From an uncultured Gemella sp. (GTDB lineage Bacteria > Bacillota > Bacilli > Staphylococcales > Gemellaceae), in assembly GCA_938038035.1 (NCBI GenBank), contig CALHQV010000010.1:1-11396 (forward strand): 11,396 nt of DNA. The letters run 5' to 3'. A model generated the notes under the pieces. The model did not search any database. It saw nothing but the letters and a program-made list of their open reading frames with translations, and was not told the origin of the DNA. The translations under genes and the position numbers were made by a program. Shown here piece after piece: positions 5,447 to 11,396 of the stretch (position 1 is its first letter; the number at the start of each line of letters is the position of its first letter).

Positions 5447-5773
5447 ATGGAGATAAACACTTCTCAAATACTAAAAGGGACATTAGAAGCATGTATTTTA
5501 CAGCTAATAAAAAATAAAGAAATGTACGGCTATGAAATAACTGAGCAACTTTCCAATTATGGGCTCGATATGGTTGCCCAAGGAACTATCTACCCTCTAC
5601 TTTTAAAACTAGAAAAGGAACATATGGTCACTAGTTACTTAAAAGAGAGTACCTCTGGACCTCCTAGAAAATATTATTCAATTACCAAAAATGGTGAAGA
5701 GTATATAAACTCATTTAAAAATGTATGGGGAAATATAAGTACTACAATAACAAAAATTTTAGAAAACGAATAA
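5447..5773 (+). CDS. PadR-family transcriptional regulator
   Basis: This is a 108-residue winged-helix protein of the compact PadR subfamily. The family pattern is clear: LKGTLEACILQLIKNKEMYGYEI (helices 1-2), then QGTIYPLLLKLEKEHMV (recognition helix and following strand), then STSGPPRKYYSITKNGEEYI (wing), and a C-terminal dimerisation helix to residue 108. The start is supported by a full AAAGGAGG about six bases upstream. The next gene, encoding a membrane protein with an N-terminal helical accessory domain, begins 20 bases after the stop, the standard two-gene arrangement for this subfamily. It is divergently oriented to the HD-hydrolase gene. Autoregulation is likely from family behaviour, with the inverted repeat at 5396-5418 as a candidate site. 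The inducing signal is unknown. Confidence 0.93.
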   Translation: MEINTSQILKGTLEACILQLIKNKEMYGYEITEQLSNYGLDMVAQGTIYPLLLKLEKEHMVTSYLKESTSGPPRKYYSITKNGEEYINSFKNVWGNISTTITKILENE

Positions 5774-5793
5774 AGTCTAGTGGAGGATTAATT

Positions 5794-6447
5794 ATGAACA
5801 TTGCTGACTTAATAAAACAAAATAACAAACTTAGATCACAACTTAATGAAGATTATAAGAAATATTATGAAGAACTTTTAGTTACTTGTCGGATGAAAAA
5901 TACTACAAAAAAAGAATCAGAACTAGAAATTCAATTACTGGAAATATTACAAGATTTGATCCTATATCAAAAACAAGGAAAAAACTTTACCGATGTTTTT
6001 GGAAATGATATAAACAAATTATCTTCATCAATACTTGTAGAACTTCCAAAGGAAAATAAAGGAAAACTATTAAGATTTTCTCTAGTTTATCTTCTAATAT
6101 TAATTATTAGTTCTCTAGTACCTACTGTATTCACTAGAACTATACAACCAATTATAACAATGTTCTCTATATTATTATTAGCTTTAGGATCATCAGTTTG
6201 CTTATATCTATTAATTTATAAAAAAACAGATAAAAATAAGTGGTTTATATATATTTCTTCGTTAATTATATTTGAGATTTCTTTTATTCTAATACCTGTT
6301 CTAAATAAATTAAAGCTACTTCCAGAGTATCTTTCTCTAGAAGTAACAGTATCAAGTAACATCTTATACTTATTTGGAATTTTTAGTGCACTTTCTTATA
6401 TATACATTTTTTTAACATTCAAGAAATACTATTCTAAAAAAATATAG
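5794..6447 (+). CDS. PadR-partner membrane protein (DUF1048/DUF1129/HAAS-like N-terminus, four TM)
   Basis: This 217-residue protein has an N-terminal soluble helical domain (about 1-85) and four hydrophobic segments at about 95-110, 118-141, 149-171 and 187-208, ending in a lysine-rich tail. The N-terminal pattern, a charged helix with NKLRSQLNEDYKKYYEELL, then LLEILQDLILYQKQGKNFTDVFG, matches the helical domain seen in DUF1048, DUF1129 and DUF1700 (HAAS) proteins encoded beside padR genes. I cannot decide among these named families without a profile search. The start is ATG 5794, with GGAGG seven bases upstream; an upstream in-frame ATG inside padR lacks a ribosome site. The likely role, inferred from context, is membrane sensing or envelope stress linked to the PadR repressor. 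The stop codon overlaps the base of a long hairpin. Confidence 0.85.
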   Translation: MNIADLIKQNNKLRSQLNEDYKKYYEELLVTCRMKNTTKKESELEIQLLEILQDLILYQKQGKNFTDVFGNDINKLSSSILVELPKENKGKLLRFSLVYLLILIISSLVPTVFTRTIQPIITMFSILLLALGSSVCLYLLIYKKTDKNKWFIYISSLIIFEISFILIPVLNKLKLLPEYLSLEVTVSSNILYLFGIFSALSYIYIFLTFKKYYSKKI

Positions 6448-6486
6448 TAAACTAGCTCGACAATTCTATTGGACGAGCTAGTTTAC
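6447..6486. terminator. Long perfect hairpin at the end of the padR module
   Basis: A 13-bp perfect stem GTAAACTAGCTCG (6447-6459) / CGAGCTAGTTTAC (6474-6486) has an additional CAAT/ATTG stem inside the loop. It begins on the last base of the stop codon. There is no T-run on the plus-strand side. The minus-strand side is followed by TATATTTTTTT, so its best terminator geometry is for leftward transcription. It probably still ends or protects the padR-module mRNA. Confidence 0.6.
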
Positions 6487-6539
6487 ATTAAAGTTCACCT
6501 TAGTGAAATAATTTTATTTTGGTAATAACAAATTTTCTC

Positions 6540-6568
6540 TTGAATAATTTTTTTAAACCTGTTATAAT
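6540..6568 (+). promoter_or_regulatory. Promoter of the cation diffusion facilitator gene
   Basis: TTGAAT (6540-6545), a 17-base spacer and a perfect TATAAT (6563-6568) preceded by TGT form an extended -10 promoter. It gives a leader of about 20 bases before ATG 6597. Confidence 0.8.
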
Positions 6569-6596
6569 AGTAAAACATTATTTTAGGAGAGAAGCC

Positions 6597-7487
6597 ATGA
6601 ACAACTCAATTTTTGATAAATTAAAACATGCTGAACAAGGCGCTAAACTTAGTATTTTATCATATTTGCTACTTACGGTATTAAAACTTGGCGCTGGTAT
6701 ATTCTTTAAATCATCTGCTCTTGTTGCCGATGGTATTAACAATGCTACCGATGTAATTTCATCAGTTTGTGTTCTTATCGGTTTGAAAATATCAAGAAAA
6801 CCAGCAGATGAAGATCACCTTTATGGTCACTTCAGAGCCGAGCTTATATCTACATTAATAGCTTCATTTATTATGTTATACGCTGGAATTGAAGTAGTAA
6901 TGTACGCAATAAAAAAAATTATCTCAGGAACAATTGAACAACCTAGTATACTATCAGCAGTTGTAGCATTTATAGCTAGTGTAATTATGCTTGGTGTATA
7001 TTTCTATAATATTCGCCTTGCTAAAAAAATTGGTAGTAAATCACTTAAAGCTGCTGCACTCGATAATCTAAGTGATGCATTTGTTTCTATAGGAACATTA
7101 ATTGGTATTATTGCTACATATATCGGTATTCCAATTGCTGATTCAATAGTAGCAATTATAGTTGGATTACTTATTATTTACACATCAGTTAGCATTTTCA
7201 AAGAATCTACACATGTTCTTACCGATGGTGTCGATACTGAAGTAATAGACAAGGTTAATAATATTGTAAATGACATCAACGGAGTAACTTCTGTAGTCGA
7301 TACAAAAGGTAGAACTCATGGCTTATTATACTTTATCGACATTACGGTTACAGTTGATCCTTCTTTAAACGTTAAACAGAGTCACGATATTACTGTTAAT
7401 ATTGAAAAAGCACTCTCTAAAGAATTCTATTATTGTGAAACTTTAGTACACTTAGAACCACATGGTATTCCATGTCATACATATTAA
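6597..7487 (+). CDS. Cation diffusion facilitator, probable manganese exporter (MntE/MneS-type)
   Basis: This is a 296-residue CDF transporter with about six membrane helices (residues roughly 18-200) and a cytoplasmic C-terminal metallochaperone-like domain (about 205-296). The transport-site signature in helix 2 is Asn48-x3-Asp52 (ALVADGINNATD), and in helix 5 it is Asp156-x3-Asp160 (AALDNLSD). This NDDD set is associated with manganese-exporting CDFs such as streptococcal MntE and Bacillus MneP/MneS, whereas zinc exporters usually have His in one position. The loop DEDHLYGHFRAE after helix 2 is typical of the family. The start is ATG 6597, with GGAGAG five bases upstream; the longer in-frame extension from 6519 would include the promoter. 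It is monocistronic, between its own promoter and a strong terminator. CDF membership is secure, manganese specificity is inferred from motif, and iron remains possible. Confidence 0.9.
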   Translation: MNNSIFDKLKHAEQGAKLSILSYLLLTVLKLGAGIFFKSSALVADGINNATDVISSVCVLIGLKISRKPADEDHLYGHFRAELISTLIASFIMLYAGIEVVMYAIKKIISGTIEQPSILSAVVAFIASVIMLGVYFYNIRLAKKIGSKSLKAAALDNLSDAFVSIGTLIGIIATYIGIPIADSIVAIIVGLLIIYTSVSIFKESTHVLTDGVDTEVIDKVNNIVNDINGVTSVVDTKGRTHGLLYFIDITVTVDPSLNVKQSHDITVNIEKALSKEFYYCETLVHLEPHGIPCHTY

Positions 7488-7496
7488 ATATATTTT

Positions 7497-7552
7497 GATG
7501 AAATTATACACCCTATAACAACCGTTATTTCCTGTATAATTTCATCTTTTTT
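7497..7552 (+). terminator. Rho-independent terminator of the CDF gene
   Basis: A perfect 13-bp stem GATGAAATTATAC (7497-7509) / GTATAATTTCATC (7534-7546) is followed by six T (7547-7552). The 24-base apical region holds a second 5-bp stem, ATAAC/GTTAT (7515-7519, 7524-7528). Confidence 0.93.
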
Positions 7553-7565
7553 ATTGTCCCTACGT

Positions 7566-7594
7566 TTGACAAAAACTAATACTAAAAGTATAAT
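7566..7594 (+). promoter_or_regulatory. Perfect consensus promoter of the mevalonate operon
   Basis: TTGACA (7566-7571), exactly 17 bases, then TATAAT (7589-7594) match the sigma-A consensus at all 12 positions. The start of transcription would be near 7601. The leader is about 86 bases of mostly A/T and contains a weak AAGTATT/AATACTT dyad (7609-7615, 7654-7660). Confidence 0.93.
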
Positions 7595-7686
7595 TATTGT
7601 ACATATAAAAGTATTTTTAGTCTTAGTTATTTTTTAATTAAATAGCTTAAAATAATACTTAAATAAAAATTGGAGTTTTTAAATTT

Positions 7687-8493
7687 ATGACACACGCAAA
7701 AGCAATATTCTTCGGTGAACATGCCGTCGTTTATGGATATAAAGGAATAACTATTCCCCTTCCACAGATGAACGTCGAAGTTACATTAGAAGATACAGAG
7801 ACAATTCAACAACGTGATGAAATTTTAAGTTTTATCGCTGATACATGTGGAATTGATAAAAAAACAAAAATTAATATAACTAGCACTATTCCAGTTGGAC
7901 GTGGGCTAGGATCTTCTGCTGCGCTAAGTATCGCTATTGCACGTGCTAAAAAACTTCCAAATGTAAGAGAAATTGCAAATAAATGCGAAAAATTTATTCA
8001 CGGTAATCCTAGTGGTATAGATGTTAATCAAGTACTTAGTGATACTCCCCTTTTATTTTCTAAAAAAGAAGGAGCTAGTGAATTAGATTTTGACTTAAAT
8101 AGTTATTTACTAATTATCGATACAGGAGTTGTTGGAATTACTAAAGAAACTCTTAAGCATATAGCGGATAATTATGATAAATATGAAAAATTTATTGCCG
8201 AATTAGGTGAAATCACTGATTTAGTAATCGAACCATTAAAAAATAAAGACATCGATCTTGTCGGACAATATATGTACAAAGCTCACGACTTATTACAAAA
8301 GCTTGGAGTAAGTCACGCTAGCAACGATGAGGTTGTGAAAATTTGTAAAAATAATAATGCAGTCGGTGCAAAACTAACTGGTGGTGGTGCTGGTGGTTGT
8401 TGCATTAGTCTTAGCAAAACAAAAGAAAATGCATTAGAAATTCAAAATGCATTAAAAGAGAAAGGATATTCATCATGGATAGTTACAGTTTAG
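7687..8493 (+). CDS. mvk: Mevalonate kinase
   Basis: This 268-residue GHMP kinase phosphorylates mevalonate to 5-phosphomevalonate with ATP in the cytoplasm. Motif 1 is AKAIFFGEHAVVYG (about 4-17). Motif 2, the ATP-binding loop, is PVGRGLGSSAAL (69-80). HGNPSGID (105-112) carries the catalytic Asp, and motif 3 is LTGGGAGGCC (about 230-239). It resembles streptococcal mevalonate kinases but is about 20 residues shorter than the roughly 290 I recall. Part of the deficit lies just after motif 2, where SIAIARAKKLPNVREI replaces a longer helix-loop. The ribosome site is weak (GGAG about 11 bases upstream). It is the first gene of the operon, and its end overlaps mvaD by 19 bases. Feedback inhibition by diphosphomevalonate is known for the pneumococcal enzyme and is only an inference here. 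The symbol mvaK1 is also used. Confidence 0.94.
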   Translation: MTHAKAIFFGEHAVVYGYKGITIPLPQMNVEVTLEDTETIQQRDEILSFIADTCGIDKKTKINITSTIPVGRGLGSSAALSIAIARAKKLPNVREIANKCEKFIHGNPSGIDVNQVLSDTPLLFSKKEGASELDFDLNSYLLIIDTGVVGITKETLKHIADNYDKYEKFIAELGEITDLVIEPLKNKDIDLVGQYMYKAHDLLQKLGVSHASNDEVVKICKNNNAVGAKLTGGGAGGCCISLSKTKENALEIQNALKEKGYSSWIVTV

Positions 8494-9386
8494 GTTATGC
8501 TAATATTGCCTTAGTAAAGTACTGGGGAAAAAAATCTAAAGATCCTGTCTTACCTTATAATCCTAATATTTCTTTAAGATTAGACAATCTTTTATCAAAA
8601 ACAAAAATCGAGAAAAATGACAATAATATTGATGAATTTTATATCAATGACGAAAAACAAAGTCAAGAAGAAGTAGATAAAATGATTAAGTTCATCTCTA
8701 AATTTACACCAACAAATCGTGAAGCCATAACTATTAGAAGTTATAATACCGTGCCTACTGCTGCAGGTCTTTCTTCAAGTTCTAGTGGTACTATGGCTTT
8801 AGTTCTTGCTTGTAATGAATATTTTAAATTAAACAAAACTACTAAAGAATTAGTTGAGATAGCTAAAGAAGGATCTGGTTCTTCATGTCGAAGTTTCTAT
8901 AAACTTGCTGCATGGCTTGAAGATGGAAGTGTTGAAGAATTAGAGTGTTCTTTAGATTTTGGAATGATGGTTCTTGTAGTTAACGAGGATAGAAAGAAAA
9001 TCTCTAGCCGTGTCGCTATGGAACGTTGTGTTCAAACATCAACAACTTTTGATACTTGGGTTGAAAAAGCTAAAGGTGATTTTGCATTAATGAAAGAAGC
9101 TTTAAAAGAAGCTGATTTCGAAAAAATTGGAGAAATTACAGAAAGTAATGCTTTAGCTATGCATGGTACTACATCTACATCTACTCCTAGCTTTTCATTC
9201 TTAACAGAAGAAAGTCATATGGCTATGGATATTGTAAAAGAACTGCGTTCTAAAGGTTATAAATGTTACTTCACAATGGATGCTGGCCCGAATGTGAAAG
9301 TACTTTACTTAAGGGAAGACCAAGACAAATTATATGAGGAAATTTCAAAATTATGGAAGAAAAAAATCATTTTGTGCATGGAGTAG
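8475..9386 (+). CDS. mvaD: Diphosphomevalonate decarboxylase
   Basis: This 303-residue GHMP-fold enzyme converts mevalonate 5-diphosphate to isopentenyl diphosphate, using ATP and releasing CO2. Family hallmarks are YANIALVKYWGKK (8-20), the phosphate-binding PTAAGLSSSSSGTMALVLACN (94-114), GSGSSCRSFY (133-142), QTSTTFDTWV, AMHGTTSTSTPSFSFLTEES and YFTMDAGPNVKVL, in which Asp269 corresponds to the catalytic aspartate. It is closer to streptococcal than to yeast enzymes. The usual Ser-Ser before the ISL(T/R)L strand is replaced by PYNPNISLRL, a mild oddity. It overlaps the end of mvk by 19 bases, with AAAGGA eight bases upstream of its ATG, and its last 34 bases overlap pmk. Both overlaps suggest coupled translation in fixed ratio. 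Confidence 0.95.
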   Translation: MDSYSLGYANIALVKYWGKKSKDPVLPYNPNISLRLDNLLSKTKIEKNDNNIDEFYINDEKQSQEEVDKMIKFISKFTPTNREAITIRSYNTVPTAAGLSSSSSGTMALVLACNEYFKLNKTTKELVEIAKEGSGSSCRSFYKLAAWLEDGSVEELECSLDFGMMVLVVNEDRKKISSRVAMERCVQTSTTFDTWVEKAKGDFALMKEALKEADFEKIGEITESNALAMHGTTSTSTPSFSFLTEESHMAMDIVKELRSKGYKCYFTMDAGPNVKVLYLREDQDKLYEEISKLWKKKIILCME

Positions 9387-10342
9387 CCTACGGTAAACTC
9401 TATCTCGCTGGTGAATATGCGATTTTAGAGGATTACGCTTCTGCACTAATAACAAGTGTCCCTAAAAAAATTACAGTATTTGTAGAGAATAGTGATAAAA
9501 CTACTATCTTCGATACAATCAATAAAACCAAAGTTGGATTATTAGAAGAAAATAGTAACTTCACTCTTGTCCAACAATTTATTTTATTTTTAACAGAATA
9601 TACAAATTGTAATAAAACATTTTCTCTTACTATTTATAATGAACTTCACAATGACGATAAAAAATACGGTTTAGGTTCTTCTGGTGCGGTACTTGTGGCT
9701 ATAGCCCGTGCTATACTATCATTTGAAAATGTAGCTTATAACGATTTAACTATTTTCAAACTAGTTGCCCTATTCAATATCAAACACAATCTAAGTGGAT
9801 CTATGGGAGATGTTGCTGCGAGTATTAATGACGGTATTACATATTACGAGAAATTCAATGCTGAATTCGTTAATAATATGATACGTCAAGACAAGTCTGT
9901 TAAAGAAATAATAAACACTGATTGGGATGGTCTGCGTATTGAGAAAGTTCATCCAAAAGCTGATTTAAGCATACTAGCACGTTGGACGGGTGAAGCTGTA
10001 GACACAAAAGAACACGTAAAACTGTGGAAAAAACATAAAGACAACTACAAAGAAGAATTTAGAGTTTTTGTTGAAACTTCTAATACACTAGTGAAAACTT
10101 TAAAAGAGAATTTAGAAGAAACAGATGCTACATCTGCTTTAAGTACTATACGAAAACTTAGGGAAAACCTACTTTATTTAGAAAGTTTCTCTAAGATACC
10201 AATGGAAACAAAAGCAATGAAAAACTATATTGAGAGTCATTCAGCTGGTAAGCAAAGTGGTTCAGGTAGTGGTGACATTGTATTAGGATTCGAGAAAAAT
10301 AACGATAAGTATCAGCTACAACTGAACTTAGAAAAATTATAA
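9353..10342 (+). CDS. pmk: Phosphomevalonate kinase
   Basis: This 329-residue GHMP kinase makes mevalonate 5-diphosphate from 5-phosphomevalonate and ATP. Motifs seen are VAYGKLYLAGEYAILE (11-26), the ATP loop YGLGSSGAVLVAIARA (105-120), the SGSMGDVAASINDG segment typical of the bacterial mvaK2 type, and the C-terminal GKQSGSGSGDIVLGF (about 299-313). Length agrees with the streptococcal enzyme. ATG 9353 lies inside the last codons of mvaD (34-base overlap), with GAGGAA about 11 bases upstream. A GTG at residue 8 is a less likely alternative because it has poorer spacing. It sits between mvaD and fni, the order used by streptococci, so reaction order and gene order differ. The symbol mvaK2 is also used. 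Confidence 0.94.
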   Translation: MEEKNHFVHGVAYGKLYLAGEYAILEDYASALITSVPKKITVFVENSDKTTIFDTINKTKVGLLEENSNFTLVQQFILFLTEYTNCNKTFSLTIYNELHNDDKKYGLGSSGAVLVAIARAILSFENVAYNDLTIFKLVALFNIKHNLSGSMGDVAASINDGITYYEKFNAEFVNNMIRQDKSVKEIINTDWDGLRIEKVHPKADLSILARWTGEAVDTKEHVKLWKKHKDNYKEEFRVFVETSNTLVKTLKENLEETDATSALSTIRKLRENLLYLESFSKIPMETKAMKNYIESHSAGKQSGSGSGDIVLGFEKNNDKYQLQLNLEKL

Positions 10343-10363
10343 TATATTACGAAAGGATTAATT

Positions 10364-11314
10364 ATGAGAAAAAAAGATCACATTAGATTAGCACTTGCTG
10401 ATAAAACAAAAGTAACTAGCTTAGACTCATACGCAATTGATTACAACAGTATCCCCCTTTTCGGATTAGACGATGTTGATACTTCTACATCTGTTTGTGG
10501 TGACCGTTGGGAATTTCCATTCTTTATTAATGCCATTACAGCTGGTGGTGAAGATTGTAATAAGATTAATCAAGACTTTATGGAAGTTAGTGAAAAATGT
10601 GGAATTAAATTTTTCCCAGGATCATACTCTCCTGCTCTTAAGAGTAAAGAGGACGAAGAGGCTTATCCAAAAGGATATTCAGTAAACTTAGGCTTAGATA
10701 AAGATCCAAAACTTGTTTTAGAAGCAATTGAAAAATCACAAGCAAAATACATTCAACTTCATACTAATCCTCTTCAAGAAATCGTTATGCCAGAAGGCGA
10801 TCATAATTTCGAAAGTTGGTACGCTAACCTAAAAGAAGTTAGCTCTAAATCTCCTATTCCTGTAATCTTAAAAGAAACAGGTTTTGGTATGAACGAAGCG
10901 ACTATTAAACTAGCAATAGACCTAAATATCCCTGCAGTTGATATAAGCGGTATGGGTGGAACAAACTTCGCAAGAATTGAAAATGGACGAAGAACTGACA
11001 AATCAACTTACCTAGAAGGAATTGGTTATACTACGGCAGAAAGCCTAGAGATAGCCTATGCTTATAAAGATAAAATTGATATTATCGCAAGTGGAGGTAT
11101 TCGTAATCCACTTGATGTTGTTAAATGCCTAGCTTTAGGTGCTAAAGCAGTTGGTGTTTCTAAAATATTCTTAGAAATACTTTTAAACGAAGGAAAAGAC
11201 GCCTTAATTCAAGAGATTGAAAAATGGAAAAAAGAAGTTAAATTCTTAATGATTTTAATGAACGCAAGAACAATCTCTGAATTAGATAAGAAAATAAGAA
11301 AAATAGAATTTTAA
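10364..11314 (+). CDS. fni: Type 2 isopentenyl diphosphate isomerase (FMN-dependent)
   Basis: This 316-residue TIM-barrel flavoprotein interconverts IPP and DMAPP and needs reduced FMN and Mg2+. N-terminal RKKDHIRLAL is the family start. FPFFINAITAGG is the FMN/substrate-proximal strand. FPGSYSPALK corresponds to the GSQ/GSY loop, and LHTNPLQEIVMPEGDHNF carries the Gln and the Mg-binding Glu144. ILKETGFGM, VDISGMGGTNFARIEN and IIASGGIRNPLDVVKCLALGA (phosphate-binding end of the barrel) follow. It is a little shorter than many type 2 enzymes but co-linear with the streptococcal form. The start has AAAGGA six bases upstream. It begins 21 bases after pmk and is the last gene before the terminator. 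It is unrelated to the type 1 zinc enzyme Idi. Confidence 0.95.
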   Translation: MRKKDHIRLALADKTKVTSLDSYAIDYNSIPLFGLDDVDTSTSVCGDRWEFPFFINAITAGGEDCNKINQDFMEVSEKCGIKFFPGSYSPALKSKEDEEAYPKGYSVNLGLDKDPKLVLEAIEKSQAKYIQLHTNPLQEIVMPEGDHNFESWYANLKEVSSKSPIPVILKETGFGMNEATIKLAIDLNIPAVDISGMGGTNFARIENGRRTDKSTYLEGIGYTTAESLEIAYAYKDKIDIIASGGIRNPLDVVKCLALGAKAVGVSKIFLEILLNEGKDALIQEIEKWKKEVKFLMILMNARTISELDKKIRKIEF

Positions 11315-11352
11315 AAATAAGATTCCGTCCGTCTTGGATGGAATCTTATTTT
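11314..11352. terminator. Bidirectional Rho-independent terminator ending the mevalonate operon
   Basis: A 17-bp stem with one G-T pair joins 11314-11330 (AAAATAAGATTCCGTCC) to 11336-11352 (GGATGGAATCTTATTTT) around a 5-base loop. The A-rich left and T-rich right flanks make it work on both strands. It directly follows the fni stop codon. Confidence 0.9.
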
Positions 11353-11355
11353 AAT

Positions 11356-11396
11356 TTATACTGGAAGTAACCTCAAAAATTGCGATTTTGGATCAA
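11356..11396 (-). CDS. Possible 3' end of a convergent gene (at least 12 codons, cut by the edge)
   Basis: On the minus strand a frame open from the right edge reads DPKSQFLRLLPV and ends at TAA (complement of 11356-11358), four bases before the bidirectional terminator. A two-way terminator placed here fits convergent genes. The fragment is too short to identify and could be chance. Confidence 0.3.
   Translation of the reverse strand, partial: DPKSQFLRLLPV

Noticed and set aside
5725..5793. Longer N-terminus for the PadR-partner membrane protein
   Set aside because: It overlaps the end of padR without a ribosome site. ATG 5794 has GGAGG at correct spacing.
6519..6596. Longer N-terminus for the CDF transporter
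   Set aside because: The extension covers the -35 and -10 boxes. ATG 6597 has GGAGAG at correct spacing.
10473..11001. Two out-of-frame or antisense open frames inside fni (10473-10685 plus, 10801-11001 minus)
   Set aside because: Both are shadows of the well-supported fni frame and lack ribosome sites and family resemblance.
1..11396. CRISPR array, insertion sequence, prophage or defence island
   Set aside because: No spaced direct repeats, transposase, integrase, terminal inverted repeats or defence-type domains were found. All sizeable genes belong to recognised core or common accessory families.

Overview
This window comes from an AT-rich, low-GC Gram-positive bacterium of the class Bacilli. 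The genes point there: Fur of the B. subtilis type, Spx, CvfB, a PadR regulator paired with an accessory membrane protein, and a complete lower mevalonate pathway with the type 2 isopentenyl diphosphate isomerase. The gene content and the streptococcal order mvk-mvaD-pmk-fni on a staphylococcus/bacillus-like background suggest Gemella or a close relative. That genus name is inference from remembered protein resemblance, not from a search.

Left part, 1 to about 4115, minus strand. In transcription order: spx (closed by a strong terminator), then cvfB with its own promoter, a small cupin-like protein, rnz (RNase Z), nudF (ADP-ribose pyrophosphatase), fur, and a multi-pass membrane protein that runs off the left edge. 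From cvfB on the genes are tightly packed. The only break is about 70 bases with a weak hairpin between the cupin gene and rnz. The block is housekeeping and stress regulation: redox stress (Spx), RNA processing and virulence-type regulation (RNase Z, CvfB), nucleotide-sugar clean-up (NudF) and iron control (Fur).

Middle, about 4116 to 7552. An AT-rich spacer leads into a single tRNA-Leu(CAA) gene with a strong promoter and terminator. A small HD-domain hydrolase follows on the minus strand; its near-consensus promoter sits so close to the ATG that the mRNA is predicted to be leaderless. Divergent from it is a two-gene padR plus membrane-protein module, with a perfect AT-rich inverted repeat in its leader. 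Next is a monocistronic cation diffusion facilitator whose metal-site residues match the manganese-exporting subgroup, closed by a strong terminator.

Right part, about 7566 to 11352. One operon carries mevalonate kinase, diphosphomevalonate decarboxylase, phosphomevalonate kinase and type 2 IPP isomerase. It is driven by a perfect consensus promoter (TTGACA, 17 bases, TATAAT), has two gene overlaps, and ends in a terminator that can work in both directions. Together the four enzymes convert mevalonate to IPP and DMAPP. The upper-pathway genes (mvaS, mvaA) are not in the window.

I found no CRISPR array, insertion sequence, phage gene or defence cluster, and no clearly new multi-gene system. 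The most interesting points are the predicted leaderless HD hydrolase, the PadR module with its candidate operator, the Nudix box with one extra residue, a metal-site-depleted cupin between cvfB and rnz, and a long hairpin whose T-run lies on the unexpected strand.
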